A stretch of 64,000 nucleotides of DNA from Albidovulum sp. (GCA_028823855.1 JAPPFL010000009.1:1-64000); one strand, 5' to 3'; shown: positions 20,501 through 30,046, counted from the first letter of the stretch. Numbers and translations are program-made. The notes: generated from the letters alone by a model not told the origin.

Positions 20501-21005
20501 AATCGCCGGTTTGAACAACGATGCCCGAGCTAGGATCGTCAAGACCTTCGAATCCGTAAACCGGAATTTCTCCAGTCTTTTCAAGTATCTTTTCGGAGGC
20601 GGCGAAGCGCGGCTTGAACTCGTGGACTCGAATGACCCGTTAAAGGCGGGCCTGGAAATCTATTGCCGTCCTCCCGGGAAGCGCCTGGTCTCCTTGTCTT
20701 TATTGTCCGGAGGCGAAAAATCGCTGACGGCGATCGCGCTAATATTCTCGTTTTTTCTCGCCAACCCGGCGCCGATCTGCGTTTTGGACGAAGTGGACGC
20801 GCCGCTGGATGACACCAACGTATCCAGGTTTTGCGATTTGCTGGACGAAATCCGCCGCAGAACCAAAACCCGGTTTCTGATCGTTACCCATCATCCAACA
20901 ACGATGGCTAGAATGGATCGCCTCTATGGAGTTACGATGCAGGAGAAGGGAGTCAGTCAAATCGTTTCGGTCGACTTGCGCTCGGCCGAGCTTCTGGCAG
21001 CGTAG
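17550..21005 (+). CDS. smc: Chromosome segregation protein SMC
   Basis: An 1151-residue condensin ATPase, the usual length for alphaproteobacterial SMC. The N-terminal head has the Walker A GPNGCGKSN (residues 31-39) and the Q-loop region LVRQGQINEIVNAKP. Two long coiled-coil arms (about 170-500 and 660-970) flank a hinge domain (about 510-650, DPIVDKVRVKAGAEAAISAA). The C-terminal head has the signature LSLLSGGEKSLTAIALIF and Walker B ICVLDEVDAPLDDTN, with the H-loop VTHH. As a homodimer with ScpA and ScpB it compacts and segregates the chromosome. The start is TTG, with AGGGGCAGGG about 10 bases upstream. No scpA or scpB is in the window. The gene is intact despite decay around it. Confidence 0.97.
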   Translation: MRFERIKINGFKGFADHVDLPIEDGLTGIVGPNGCGKSNLVEAFRWVMGESRPSVIRGEGMEDVIFSGSGSRPVRSYAEVRLEIENSNPSARGMFRKDSKLEILRRITRDGGSTFRANGRELRQRDVQILFADSSSGARSPALVRQGQINEIVNAKPKARTAVLEEAAGIAGLGYRRHEAELKLEATGANLQRVEDVLEQLRVQLASLSRQAKQAARYRKLGAQLRRAEGLFLYLQWKDADHSRQSAAFKLLELTRETAEKLKEAREAQRAREEREAVVPPLREKSAEDDASIQRLRVELRLLEDQESRALQLIESLNSRIRQLGMDIERETGLQRDASAMTFKLEKQLRELSELEDCSGARLEMVRAESEAAALAVEQQEAELDRRNRRAAELIGRFDLAKRVLENSKTAFEEAKRKEAKIIAEIEAADRRLIELKAAFDKADTEQASAAVEAEKAVKALAETETNRAVAQEREANSRSWLSEAEAKLKACQGEAFELERILRRNDEYKDPIVDKVRVKAGAEAAISAAFGNDILYPEAVDDGTSGWRSLSDFERPPKLPGKAIPLSEFADVPSALRRSLSQVGLVEREALRDLQPVLAPGQCLVTSEGDLSRWDGFALVAEDSSQSAAHRLRHMNRLDELRVNQSEIESERDNARREFQKLAEELASANEANLNAREARVARDEELAGAGKRLSVAEAQLNSVRDRLVRLDEARAEVHGETEAADAARVKAEIDLAACNGFDAAKEAVADAKKVVEAARSDLLEKSYAYDGMRREEKERRKRIAELETELKNWRLRKESASGRVKDLTEQKSGAESDLAKTRNAPEEFARNRARLRDMIGESEILCKQSASALHDAEEELRLATVRERDSERANSQAREARARAEALEEAAKERADLLLARIAEERRSDPEKLATELELDPDSAPSLESQEVEVNRLKRLRDALGSVNLRAEEDMAEIGDEVQVLEREKADLDAAIEKIRAGIAGLNNDARARIVKTFESVNRNFSSLFKYLFGGGEARLELVDSNDPLKAGLEIYCRPPGKRLVSLSLLSGGEKSLTAIALIFSFFLANPAPICVLDEVDAPLDDTNVSRFCDLLDEIRRRTKTRFLIVTHHPTTMARMDRLYGVTMQEKGVSQIVSVDLRSAELLAA

Positions 21006-21010
21006 CGATA

Positions 21011-21066
21011 TTTGCCGGCAACCAAATTATTTTCGAATTTCAACGAATTAACCGGCAAACAATTTT
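21011..21066 (+). terminator. Possible transcription terminator after smc
   Basis: An 8-bp perfect inverted repeat (TTTGCCGG at 21011-21018 and CCGGCAAA at 21052-21059) encloses an A+T-rich loop and is followed by AATTTTTT. It lies 6 bases after the smc stop. The 33-base loop is long for an intrinsic terminator, so this is tentative. Confidence 0.45.
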
Positions 21067-22411
21067 TTCGAGACTCCGCGGGAAAGGAATCATTTGTTCC
21101 GAATGCGTGGCGTGGCAAGGGACTTCCGTATAGCGAGACACCTATTCCCGCCTTCAATATTGGAGGAATGCGCAGTCGAGAGTCCGTTTAAGAAATCCCT
21201 TTCGGCGGGACTTGATTCCGGTTATGGCTCGACCGATGATCAAATCGCTGCCCTTGTCGGAAAAGGGTTGAGCGGCAACGCGAATTCTTGCGCCAACGCA
21301 AATCGCGGCGGAGGCAAGCTCGTCGGCGGTCTCTCCTGTGCGATAAAGCGGATCTTCGGCGTCTTTCGCCACTGGCGCTAGACAGATTGTTTGTCAATTG
21401 CGGTTCGCGCAGCGGCCAGAAACTGTCGGAGTTTTTGCGGCCTCTGCCGTGGCGAATTGATCGCAAAAAACCGCGCATCGCGAATTATTCATCGGGTCTC
21501 CAGATTGCTCCCGCGACGCCGGATCGCGGATTGAAACGACGGTCTTCTGATTTTGATCAGTGCAGGTCCATGCGGTGCCGGGTTTCGGATTGCGCGCGTG
21601 TCCAGACTTTCTGTCAACGCGCGTTTTTTCCTGAGGATTTTGCGAATCAATTCGGAATTCTCTCGGAGAAGAAGCTGTTCTTCGGCAGCCGCAAACCCAA
21701 AATCCGGTGCATTCGGAACTCGTAGCATCCCTGGGGAACCAGCGAGGCAAGCGGAAATCCTAGCCGCCTTTGGAGGCTTGCACTCTAATTCAACGCTCTT
21801 CAAAAAGGCGTTCACTCGGAATTCACACGTGTCTGCGTGCCTCGTCCTTTCTTACCCCTCTGCGAATTCCTGCATCGCTAGGCTATGCAGTTCGCGCCGC
21901 GCCATCAGGCTGCATCAAGCGGATTCGGTACGCTGCGGTTCCAATTCATGGCGAAGCTCCGAATTTGGAAGTAGAATTCCGAGTCGAAGGCTGTGCGCTC
22001 CGGTCAAATTGAAATTCGATCGCTGGCGGAGGCCGGTCTCGATCGGCCATTGGGTTTCAGTGGGAAAGTCGGGCCCCGAATTGCCGCGCTCCGAATAAAA
22101 TTCCGGCGCCGAAACGAATTGGCGAAATGTTATGACGCCGCCAGCATCGCAGTCCGTTCGAAAGCCTGCGATTGCGTCGCCGGTTCCCGTTCCTGCCGGC
22201 GGGCTCCGGCGACGGGTCGCCCCACTCGTTGCGTTTCGTCGCTGCCCGGCCGCTGCCATTCTTCACCGCCGCCTTCCGTTGCGGTTTCGCCCGCACCCGC
22301 AGAAACGCGGATAGCCGAAAATCGTCGTTCTCTTTCAAGTCAAAAAATTCGGCGTTGAAAATTCGAAGCCTACAAATTAGGGTTTAACTGTGCTTGCCAA
22401 AGGAGAAGCAA
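21067..22411. other. Gene-poor stretch between smc and the peptide importer
   Basis: About 1.35 kb with no assignable gene. A 72-codon minus-strand frame at 21154-21372 looks protein-like (AKDAEDPLYRTGETADELAS) but matches nothing I can name and may be a remnant. The promoter of the importer operon should lie near the right end; no clear -35/-10 pair was found. Confidence 0.45.
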
Positions 22412-24076
22412 ATGAAAAGCCAGACTATTACGGGAAAACCGCTGCATCCAGCCGTTAAATTGTTTGCCGGCGAGTGCCGGAGAGGGGAAATGAGCCGTCG
22501 AGAATTTCTCACCCGAGCGAGCGCGCTGGGCACAACGGCCGCGGCCGCTTATGGCCTCATTGGCTTGCGGGCTCCTGCCGCCTCGGCGTCGACGCCGAAA
22601 ACGGGCGGGACGCTTCGAATTCAGCAGGACGTGCGGGCGCTAAGGGACCCGAGGACGTACGACTGGAGCCAAATCGCGAACTTTTCGCGTGGATGGCTGG
22701 AATACTTGATCCAGTTCAACAGCGATTTCACCGTCGAGGGCCGCCTTGTTGAGAGCTGGGAAGTCAATGACGATGCCACGCAATACACTCTGAACGTTCG
22801 CAAGGGTGTCAAATGGAACAACGGCGATGACTTTACTGCGGATGATGTCGCTCGAAACATCGAATACTGGTGCGAAAGGGACGTAGAGGGGAACTCGATG
22901 GCCGCGCGCATGGCAACGCTTATCGATTCCGAAACCGGTAGGGCTCTCGAAGGCGCCATCGAAATCAAGGACAGCCACACCGTGGTTCTCAATCTTCCGA
23001 AACCGGATATCACGATAATCGTGGGTATGGCCGACTATCCGGCCGCAATTGTCCATTCTTCGCACGACCCGGTAAACATGCTTACGAATCCGATCGGAAC
23101 CGGCCCATATCTGCCGGAGTCTCTTGAAGTAGGAGTCAAGGGTGTCGTGGTCAGGAACGAGAACCATGAGTGGTGGGGCGCCGGAAATGGAGCTTATCTC
23201 GACAGAATCGAATACATTGACGTTGGTACCGAGCCAGCGGCCTGGGTAGCTGGCGCCGAAGATGACGAGTTCGATTTAGCGTACGAAGTCGACGGAGAAT
23301 ACATCGACATTTTCGATACGCTGGAGGGGTGGAACCAGTCCCGAGTCATTACGACCGCCACGATCGTAATCCGAACCAATCAGGACGCGGAAATCGATGG
23401 CATGAAGCCTTACGCGGATGCGAAGGTGCGCAGGGCTTTAGCCTTGGCAGTGGACAACGGCGTTTGCCTTGAACTCGGCTTTGCGGGACGCGGAGAGGTC
23501 GCCGAAAACCACCATGTCGCCCCGCTTCATCCGGAATACTTCGCTCTGCCGCCTCTGGTGGTCGACCCCGAGGGCGCGAAAGCCATGATGGAAGAAGCCG
23601 GAATGGGCGATTTCGAGCACGAGCTAATCTCCCTCGACGCGGGATGGCGCAAAGACACGACAGACGCGGTGGCTGCGCAATTGCGCGAAGCCGGAATAAA
23701 TGTGAAGCGAACCGTTCTGCCCGGTAGCACGTTCTGGAACGATTGGGCGAAATTCCCTTTCAGTTCGACAAACTGGAACATGCGACCCCTTGGCGTGCAG
23801 ATTCTTGCGCTGGCGTATCGTTCCGGCGAGGCTTGGAATGAATGCGCGTTCTCCCACGCGGAATTCGATGCCAAACTTGAACAGGCGCTAGCCATTGGGG
23901 ACGCCGACAAGCGCCGTGAAGTCATGGCCGATCTCGAATCGATCTTGCAGAATGAAGGTGTAATCATTCAGCCGTACTGGCGCGCTCTCCATCGCTATTA
24001 CAAGGATGGGCTGGTGAACGCGGAAATGCACCCGACATTCGAGATTCACGTTCACAGCATCGGCTGGGCCGCATGA
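22412..24076 (+). CDS. Peptide-type ABC transporter substrate-binding protein (Tat-exported)
   Basis: A 554-residue family 5 extracellular solute-binding protein, which captures oligopeptides, dipeptides or similar amphipathic ligands in the periplasm. The N-terminus carries a twin-arginine signal, [15 protein letters not shown] (about residues 29-43), followed by a hydrophobic stretch and an ASA cleavage region. Mature features include [24 protein letters not shown]-type family strands (seen at about 107-130) and [13 protein letters not shown]. The ATG is preceded by AAGGAGAAG at good spacing; an upstream TTG in frame is not needed. It is the first gene of a four-gene operon with two permeases and a fused ATPase. 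A hairpin follows in the 140-base gap before the permease. Confidence 0.94.
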   Translation: MKSQTITGKPLHPAVKLFAGECRRGEMSRREFLTRASALGTTAAAAYGLIGLRAPAASASTPKTGGTLRIQQDVRALRDPRTYDWSQIANFSRGWLEYLIQFNSDFTVEGRLVESWEVNDDATQYTLNVRKGVKWNNGDDFTADDVARNIEYWCERDVEGNSMAARMATLIDSETGRALEGAIEIKDSHTVVLNLPKPDITIIVGMADYPAAIVHSSHDPVNMLTNPIGTGPYLPESLEVGVKGVVVRNENHEWWGAGNGAYLDRIEYIDVGTEPAAWVAGAEDDEFDLAYEVDGEYIDIFDTLEGWNQSRVITTATIVIRTNQDAEIDGMKPYADAKVRRALALAVDNGVCLELGFAGRGEVAENHHVAPLHPEYFALPPLVVDPEGAKAMMEEAGMGDFEHELISLDAGWRKDTTDAVAAQLREAGINVKRTVLPGSTFWNDWAKFPFSSTNWNMRPLGVQILALAYRSGEAWNECAFSHAEFDAKLEQALAIGDADKRREVMADLESILQNEGVIIQPYWRALHRYYKDGLVNAEMHPTFEIHVHSIGWAA

Positions 24077-24140
24077 TTTCAACCGCGGTCGCTAGAACGT
24101 TCGAGTTCGCGTGAACGCGTTTGAACGATCAATAGATGAT

Positions 24141-24171
24141 TTGACAAATCTTGGCGGCGGCCCGCTACAAA
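24141..24171 (+). promoter_or_regulatory. Possible internal promoter before the first permease gene
   Basis: A perfect TTGACA -35 hexamer at 24141-24146 is followed, after a longish 19-base spacer, by TACAAA at 24166-24171. It precedes the permease gene by about 45 bases and overlaps the intercistronic hairpin, so promoter and hairpin roles may compete. Only the -35 box is a strong match. Confidence 0.35.
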
Positions 24172-24195
24172 ACAGCCGGCCGCCTCCTCGTTTTT
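24153..24195 (+). promoter_or_regulatory. Intercistronic hairpin, binding-protein gene to permease gene
   Basis: GGCGGC at 24153-24158 can pair with GCCGCC-type sequence at 24179-24184 (6 bp, extended imperfectly inward), followed by TCCTCGTTTTT. It lies between the binding-protein and permease genes and could partly terminate transcription or protect the upstream message, giving more binding protein than permease. Confidence 0.45.
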
Positions 24196-24216
24196 GAATA
24201 TCCTCGAGTGCAATAG

Positions 24217-25263
24217 ATGGGAAAATTCATAATAAATCGTTGCGGCATCATGGCCTTGACGATCCTTTGCCTAACTTTCGTAGTTTTTTTCTTGACCAAT
24301 TTGCACCCGAACCTTGAAAAACTCGCGAAAACTCAAGCCAACATGCGCATGACGGACGACCAGGTGGTGACCTGGCTCGAAAGTCGAGGATACCTGCAGC
24401 CGCTATTCATTCGCTACGGGGAGTGGCTGGGCGTGGTTCCCAGCTTTTTGCAGACAAGCGAGGACGGCAGGCAAAGAGGACGCTGCGTAAGGCCGGGAGT
24501 TCCTAGCGAACAAACCTCGCGATACTGCGGGGTTCTTCAAGGCAATTTCGGGTTTTCTACGGTCTTCAAGGAAGAGGTTAGCGATATCGTTGCCAAAAGA
24601 CTCGCGCTAACCGGCTGGCTGATGTTTTACGTGATGATCGTTATGGTTCCCACGGCGCTTGTCGTGGGGGTCTTGGCCGGCATGCGAGAAGGTTCGAAGA
24701 CGGACCGGTCCCTTTCAACGTTTTCAATCGCTACGACGGCGACGCCCGAGTATGTTTCCGGCGTAATCTTCATAGCGATTTTCGCGAGTTCCGCGGTCGG
24801 CCTGAAATGGTTCAAAGGAACTGCAACATCCGCGATGGACGAAATTACTTTTGCGAATTTCACTTTGCCGGTCATGACCATGGCGCTTTACGGCATGGGC
24901 TATATCGCGCGCATGACTAGGGCCTCAATGGCTGAAGTAATGACCGCGCAATACATTAGGACTGCGCGACTAAAGGGCGTGAGTTTCCACGGCATTGTCT
25001 TGAAGCACGCGCTGCGAAATGCCCTGATCGCGCCTTTTACCGTTATAATGCTTCAATTCCCCTGGCTGCTAACGGGGGTTGTGATCGTAGAAACGCTGTT
25101 CAACTATAAAGGGTTCGGTTGGGCACTGGTGCAAGCCGCTTCAAACAACGACATTGAACTGCTTCTTGGATGCTCCATTGTCGCAGTTGTTGTTGTGCTC
25201 CTGACGCAGCTGATCTCAGATATCGGATATGTCTACTTGAATCCCCGAATCCGCGTGAATTGA
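24217..25263 (+). CDS. Peptide-type ABC transporter permease (DppB-like)
   Basis: A 348-residue inner-membrane permease with an N-terminal membrane segment (ALTILCLTFVVFFLTNL), a periplasmic loop, and five further segments. The EAA loop that docks to the ATPase is present as TARLKGVSFHGIVLKHALRN (about residues 245-270). The periplasmic loop (about 70-115) is longer than in typical DppB and contains two cysteines (RGRCVRPG and SRYCGV), which could form a disulfide. It pairs with the second permease, whose gene starts 11 bases later. Intact, ATG start. Confidence 0.93.
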   Translation: MGKFIINRCGIMALTILCLTFVVFFLTNLHPNLEKLAKTQANMRMTDDQVVTWLESRGYLQPLFIRYGEWLGVVPSFLQTSEDGRQRGRCVRPGVPSEQTSRYCGVLQGNFGFSTVFKEEVSDIVAKRLALTGWLMFYVMIVMVPTALVVGVLAGMREGSKTDRSLSTFSIATTATPEYVSGVIFIAIFASSAVGLKWFKGTATSAMDEITFANFTLPVMTMALYGMGYIARMTRASMAEVMTAQYIRTARLKGVSFHGIVLKHALRNALIAPFTVIMLQFPWLLTGVVIVETLFNYKGFGWALVQAASNNDIELLLGCSIVAVVVVLLTQLISDIGYVYLNPRIRVN

Positions 25264-25274
25264 GGGCCGGGCAT

Positions 25275-26429
25275 ATGGACTCTCTTTCTTGGGGACAGAT
25301 CTTATCGCAGATTTTTTTGCTGTTCTGGCCAGTCTGGACCGGAATGCTGCTGATATTCGCAATTTCGATTTTCACTAAAGAGCGGACAGGGCTCTACGGA
25401 AGGCTATTTGACAGCCCGATCGGAATGATCGGATTCGCAGTTGTAATGTTCTGGGCGCTGACCGCCGTTTTTGCCGACTTGATTGTGACCTTTGACTCTC
25501 TCCAGCAGTTGTCCGGCATGAAGAACAAGCCGCCGGGAACGCCCGCCCGAGGATACGAGGGCCAATATTTTCTTCTTGGCGGCGACAATTTGGCGCGCGA
25601 CGTGTTCTCGCGAGTGGTCATGGGTAGCAGAACGGTCCTTAGCATAGCGCCGGCCGCCACGATGTTCGCGTTCATGATGGGTATTACGCTTGGCTTGGCT
25701 GCAGGCTATTTCGGGGGGCGACTCGACACTGCGCTTAGCTTTTTGGCGAACCTTGTACTGGCTTTCCCGGTAATTCTACTTTTCTATTTGCTGGTTACTC
25801 CCGAAATTAGAGTAACCGGCATTCCTGTTTTCATGGCGGCTGTCCTTTTCGTTTTTCCCGTGGTCTTCTTCGTAATTCTAATAAATTCCCGAACCTACAC
25901 GCAGCCAGTCAAGCGAAACGCGCTTGTGGCGATAACCCTGGTAGCGGGAGCCTGGGCTTATAGCGGCCTGGCTTTCAACATGGATCCTCTCGGAATATTT
26001 TATATGGATCCCAACCTTCTGAATATTTTTGTATCCGTCGTATTCGTAAATTCGCCGACGGTTTTCAGGATCGTACGCGGCCTGACGCTCGACATCAAGA
26101 CGCGAGACTACGTAGCCGCTGCGCAGACACGCGGCGAAGGCCCTTGGTACATCATGCTGTGGGAAATCCTTCCCAACGCCAGGGGGCCACTGATTGTCGA
26201 TTTCTGCCTTCGAGTCGGCTACACGACGATCTTGCTGGGCACGTTAGGCTTCTTTGGGTTAGGCGTGTCCCCCGAAAGTCCCGATTGGGGGTCAACGATC
26301 AATGAAGGGCGCAAGCTTCTGTCGGTCTTCCCTCACCCGGCGGTACCGCCCGCCGTCGCTCTCATGAGCCTTGTCTTGGGGCTCAACCTGCTGGCGGACG
26401 GCCTGCGCGAGCAATCGCTCAGGGACTAG
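25275..26429 (+). CDS. Peptide-type ABC transporter permease (DppC-like) with a large membrane insertion
   Basis: A 384-residue permease, about 80 residues longer than typical DppC. The N-terminus has two hydrophobic segments, the second continuing into DSPIGMIGFAVVMFWALTAVFADLI. The usual core follows (GGDNLARDVFSRVVMGSRTVL, then LGLAAGYFGGRLD). Between the third core segment and the EAA loop (TRDYVAAAQTRGEGPWYIMLWE) lies an insertion of about 90 residues with at least two extra hydrophobic segments (FMAAVLFVFPVVFFVILI and ALVAITLVAGAWAYSGLAF). The ATG at 25275 is preceded by GAGGG; the frame is open further upstream inside the first permease gene, but that extension is not plausible. Eleven bases separate it from the ATPase gene. 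Confidence 0.92.
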   Translation: MDSLSWGQILSQIFLLFWPVWTGMLLIFAISIFTKERTGLYGRLFDSPIGMIGFAVVMFWALTAVFADLIVTFDSLQQLSGMKNKPPGTPARGYEGQYFLLGGDNLARDVFSRVVMGSRTVLSIAPAATMFAFMMGITLGLAAGYFGGRLDTALSFLANLVLAFPVILLFYLLVTPEIRVTGIPVFMAAVLFVFPVVFFVILINSRTYTQPVKRNALVAITLVAGAWAYSGLAFNMDPLGIFYMDPNLLNIFVSVVFVNSPTVFRIVRGLTLDIKTRDYVAAAQTRGEGPWYIMLWEILPNARGPLIVDFCLRVGYTTILLGTLGFFGLGVSPESPDWGSTINEGRKLLSVFPHPAVPPAVALMSLVLGLNLLADGLREQSLRD

Positions 26430-26440
26430 GGAGAATCGAA

Positions 26441-28525
26441 ATGAGCAAACGGGAACATGACGGTCCGGTCCTTGAAATCGACAATCTTTCGATATCATTT
26501 TTTACGCGCGGAGGGGAAATTCCGGCCGTGATGGAATTTTCCTGCGTTGTACAACCGGGAGAGGCGATGGGGCTAGTGGGAGAGTCGGGATGCGGGAAAT
26601 CCACCGTGGCTCTCGGCGTAATGCGAGATTTGGGTATCAACGGAAAGATCGTAGGAGGCTCCATCAAGTTCAAAGGGCGGGATCTTGGCGCCATGTCGGA
26701 AAGGGAGTTGCGGAGCCTCCGGGGGTCCGAAATCGCCATGATCTACCAAGAGCCGATGGCGTCGCTCAATCCGGCAATGAAGATCGGAAAGCAACTTACG
26801 GAAGTGCCGAAAATCCACCTAGGCGCGACCGCCGGGGAGGCCCAGGCGATAGCGCGGGAGGTGGTGGAGGCTGTTAGGCTGCCCGATCCGTCGCGAATTC
26901 TTGGCTCTTTTCCGCACCAGCTTTCCGGTGGCCAGCAGCAGAGAATCGTCATCGCCATGGCGCTGATGTCAAAACCATCGCCGCTCATTCTCGATGAACC
27001 GACAACGGCTCTGGACGTAACGGTCGAGGCTGGAATCGTCGAACTTGTCAAGGATTTGGGAAAGCAGTTCGGCACGTCCATGCTCTTCATTAGCCATAAT
27101 CTAGGTCTGATACTGGATACATGCGATCGCCTCTGCGTCATGTATTCGGGCGAAGCGGTCGAAACCGGATCGATCAAGGAAGTCTTCGATAGGATGCGCC
27201 ACCCATATACCGAAGCGTTGTTCCGTTCGATTCCGCTTCCGGGCACTGACAGGAACACGAAGCCGCTAGTGGCCATACCCGGAAATTTCCCTCTTCCTCA
27301 CGAAAGGCCTTCCGGCTGCAATTTCGGCCCGCGTTGCGACTACTTTGAAGAGGGACGGTGCAATGTAGGTACTATTCACATGTCGAAAGTGGAGGGGCTC
27401 GACCGACATGAGTCGCGTTGCCTCAGGTTCGAAGAAATCGACTGGGGCGAAGGCTCTCGATCCGGGGAGGAAACGGACGAGTTGGAAATCGGGAAGAAGA
27501 TTCTGAAAATAGAAAATCTTCGAAAATACTACAAGGTTGCAGCGAGTGCGCTATACGGCGGCGGCGAAAAACAGGTGGTCAAGGCCAACGAGACTTTGTC
27601 TTTCGACGCGCACGAGTCGGAGACGCTGGCGATCGTGGGCGAATCGGGATGCGGAAAGTCCACATTGGCGAAAGTCCTAATGGGACTCGAAACGGCAACC
27701 GACGGCCGAATAGAGCTCAACGAGAGCGAAATTCAAAGCATTCCCATCGAAAAGCGAGAAACCAAGACTGTTTCCTCGATTCAAATGGTCTTCCAGAATC
27801 CGTTCGATACGCTAAATCCGTCAATGACAGTCGGGTCCCAGATATCCAGAGCCCTGGAGATATTCAACGTCGGCAAGAGTGCGGCCGAACGCAATCAGCG
27901 CATGCTGGAATTGCTTGATCTGGTAAAGCTCCCGCGCGAATTCGCCGATCGAATGCCGCGGCAGCTATCGGGCGGCCAGAAGCAGCGCGTAGGAATCGCT
28001 CGCGCTTTTGCGGGAACGCCGCAGATCGTCGTAGCCGACGAACCCGTTTCCGCTCTCGATGTTTCCGTCCAGGCGGCGGTAACGGACCTATTGATGGAGA
28101 TTCAGCGAAAACACAAAACTACGCTTCTATTTATTAGCCACGACTTGTCGATCGTCCGCTACCTGTCCGACAGAGTGATAGTCATGTACCTCGGCCATGT
28201 GGTTGAAATGGGCACTACCGATCAAGTTTTTTCTCCGCCCTACCACCCCTATACCCAAGCGCTGCTGTCCGCAGTGCCGATTGCCGATACAAGCGTCCAA
28301 AAAATGCGCGTTGTTCTAGAAGGCGATATTCCTTCAGCCGTCGACCCTCCATCCGGCTGCCCGTTCCAGACGCGCTGCAATTTAAAGCGCGAAGTCGCGG
28401 GAGATCTTTGCGAAATGACGATGCCGCCGGTGCAGAGAATGGAGGGAGGGCTTCAGATCAAATGTCATCTAGGCAAGGACGTATTCGACAAGATGGAACC
28501 GGTAATAAAGTTGGCGACGAACTAG
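26441..28525 (+). CDS. Fused double ATPase of the peptide ABC importer (DppD-DppF type)
   Basis: A 694-residue protein holding two complete ABC ATPase domains that hydrolyse ATP to drive the two permeases. Domain 1 has GESGCGKST (about 47-55), LSGGQQQRIVIAMAL and LILDEPTTALDVTVE; domain 2 (from about 350) has [24 protein letters not shown] and IVVADEPVSALDVSVQ. Each ends with the peptide-transporter C-terminal extension with cysteines, GCNFGPRCDYFEEGRC and GCPFQTRCNLKREV-type motifs, known in relatives to surround an iron-sulfur cluster. Start ATG with GGGAGAA upstream, 11 bases after the second permease. The operon is complete: binding protein, two permeases and ATPases. Confidence 0.95.
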   Translation: MSKREHDGPVLEIDNLSISFFTRGGEIPAVMEFSCVVQPGEAMGLVGESGCGKSTVALGVMRDLGINGKIVGGSIKFKGRDLGAMSERELRSLRGSEIAMIYQEPMASLNPAMKIGKQLTEVPKIHLGATAGEAQAIAREVVEAVRLPDPSRILGSFPHQLSGGQQQRIVIAMALMSKPSPLILDEPTTALDVTVEAGIVELVKDLGKQFGTSMLFISHNLGLILDTCDRLCVMYSGEAVETGSIKEVFDRMRHPYTEALFRSIPLPGTDRNTKPLVAIPGNFPLPHERPSGCNFGPRCDYFEEGRCNVGTIHMSKVEGLDRHESRCLRFEEIDWGEGSRSGEETDELEIGKKILKIENLRKYYKVAASALYGGGEKQVVKANETLSFDAHESETLAIVGESGCGKSTLAKVLMGLETATDGRIELNESEIQSIPIEKRETKTVSSIQMVFQNPFDTLNPSMTVGSQISRALEIFNVGKSAAERNQRMLELLDLVKLPREFADRMPRQLSGGQKQRVGIARAFAGTPQIVVADEPVSALDVSVQAAVTDLLMEIQRKHKTTLLFISHDLSIVRYLSDRVIVMYLGHVVEMGTTDQVFSPPYHPYTQALLSAVPIADTSVQKMRVVLEGDIPSAVDPPSGCPFQTRCNLKREVAGDLCEMTMPPVQRMEGGLQIKCHLGKDVFDKMEPVIKLATN

Positions 28526-28699
28526 AAATTTTCTCGCGCGGATGTTTCCTATAGGATCCCAAAAGGTGTCCGTCGAATTAAACGTTTGAATATGCTTTTG
28601 TCCGGAGCTCCGTCAATCCTGCAGCCTTCTTCCGGTATACGGATAGCCATTGCACGGCGCCGCGTCTTTATTTGGAATCTGAATCGGAGGCAGCGTGAA

Positions 28700-28730
28700 A
28701 TTTTTAAAATTGAGTGCCGAATGCTCGGCG
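28700..28730 (-). terminator. Probable terminator of the MltB-type transglycosylase gene
   Basis: On the minus strand, 32 bases after the stop, GCCGA and TCGGC (28716-28729) form a tight stem with a 4-base loop, followed by ACTCAATTTT and more A+T-rich sequence. The short stem makes it a modest candidate for an intrinsic terminator. Confidence 0.45.
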
Positions 28731-28761
28731 CGGTGTCGCGCAATCTCGGCCTATCGCGGCC

Positions 28762-29940
28762 CTAAAGGCGATTTAGCAGGTCCGGAGTCGGCCAAGCGTC
28801 CGCTGGAAGGCCGAGGCGGAATTGCTCCTCTTGCACCGCTCCTCTCGTCAAGGCGCCAAGAATCCCGTCGACCGGACCGATATCGTGGCCGCGCGCCAGA
28901 AGCTTTGCCTGCAATTCTTCCATCTGCTGGTCATCCAGGCCCGGCTCGGGACTGTTCTCCAAATACATCGGTTCACCGGAAAACATCGTCGCAAAAAACG
29001 CCGACGTGGTCGCATAGACGAACGATCGGTTCCATTCGAAATAAATCCGGTAGTTCGGAAAGGCCAGAAATGCCGGCCCAAATCTGCCTTGCGGCAGCAG
29101 AAGCGAAGCATGCAGGCTTCTTTCGAGCGAACGCCCGCTGCGTGTCCGAATTCCGAGATTATGCCAATTTGCGACAGTCAGTTCGGAATTCAGACCGGTC
29201 AGGGACCAATCGAGATGCCTCGGCACTTTGACTTCTACAAGCCAGGGGTCGCCTCCGCTCCAGCCCAGTTCGACCAGGACTTTGGCCCCTGTCAACAAGG
29301 CGTCTGAAACGGAATCCTTGAGTCTGACGCGCCCGTCGCCATCACCGTCGATTCCGTATTTGAGAATGTCACTGGGCAACATTTGAATCATGCCGATTTC
29401 GCCTGCCCAAGCCCCGGTAGTGGCGGCCGGATCGAAATCACCGTTCAAATAGAGCTGAAGAGCCGCAAACAGGTGAGGGCGGAACAATTCGGGTCGGCGG
29501 CAGTCGTGGGCAAGCGTCATGAGAGAATTCAGGGTGTTGAAATCGCCCTGAACTTGCCCGAAATCGGTTTCTAGCGCCAAAAAGGAAAGAAGCACGCCCG
29601 CGGGAACGCCGAAGCGTTCTTCGACTCTGTCGAACTTCCGCCTGTGTTCTTTATAGAATTTCGCGCCGTAGTTGATTCGGTATTCCTGTATGACCTTTTT
29701 TGAAAAATCAATGAAGGTGCTTTTGAAAATTCCCTGCGCGCGGTCGCGGCGAATTACGTCGGGATCGTGCGAAGCCGAACCAAAGAATGTCGAGGCGGTT
29801 CTTCGGCTGAATCCCAATTCAACTGCTTCATCTACAAGCCCGACTTTCCATTCGGCGAAGCCTCCGCCGCACGGCGCCTCTTGGGCCGCCAAGGAACCGG
29901 AACAAAGGAGAACTGCGGTCATTGCAGCTGAAAATTTCAT
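28762..29940 (-). CDS. Lytic murein transglycosylase, MltB type, with peptidoglycan-binding domain
   Basis: A 392-residue exported enzyme that cleaves the glycan strand of peptidoglycan to 1,6-anhydromuropeptides. A signal peptide (AAMTAVLLCSGSLAA, residues 5-19) precedes the SLT_2 catalytic domain. The catalytic Glu lies in LALETDFGQVQGDFNTL (about residue 124), with AWAGEIGMIQMLPSDIL and the calcium-loop-like IDGDGDGRVRLKD following. The C-terminal 60 residues are a PG_binding_1 domain (LLARGHDIGPVDGILGALT). No lipobox cysteine at the cleavage site, so a soluble periplasmic form is likely. The ATG at 29940 is preceded by AAAGG; an upstream extension to 30096 lacks a signal peptide. Confidence 0.93.
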   Translation of the reverse strand: MKFSAAMTAVLLCSGSLAAQEAPCGGGFAEWKVGLVDEAVELGFSRRTASTFFGSASHDPDVIRRDRAQGIFKSTFIDFSKKVIQEYRINYGAKFYKEHRRKFDRVEERFGVPAGVLLSFLALETDFGQVQGDFNTLNSLMTLAHDCRRPELFRPHLFAALQLYLNGDFDPAATTGAWAGEIGMIQMLPSDILKYGIDGDGDGRVRLKDSVSDALLTGAKVLVELGWSGGDPWLVEVKVPRHLDWSLTGLNSELTVANWHNLGIRTRSGRSLERSLHASLLLPQGRFGPAFLAFPNYRIYFEWNRSFVYATTSAFFATMFSGEPMYLENSPEPGLDDQQMEELQAKLLARGHDIGPVDGILGALTRGAVQEEQFRLGLPADAWPTPDLLNRL

Positions 29941-30046
29941 CTTTACCGACCTTTCCATGGGAATTCCCGGCGCGGAATTCGCCCATGCGGGCGGAATTGT
30001 CAATGCCTGCCTTGCAGCATAGGCTGCCGATCTCCGGCAGAGAAAT

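Noticed and set aside
17661-20866. Several minus-strand frames of 60-166 codons opposite smc.
   Set aside because: They are antisense shadows of the smc reading frame, Ser/Arg-rich, with no independent support.
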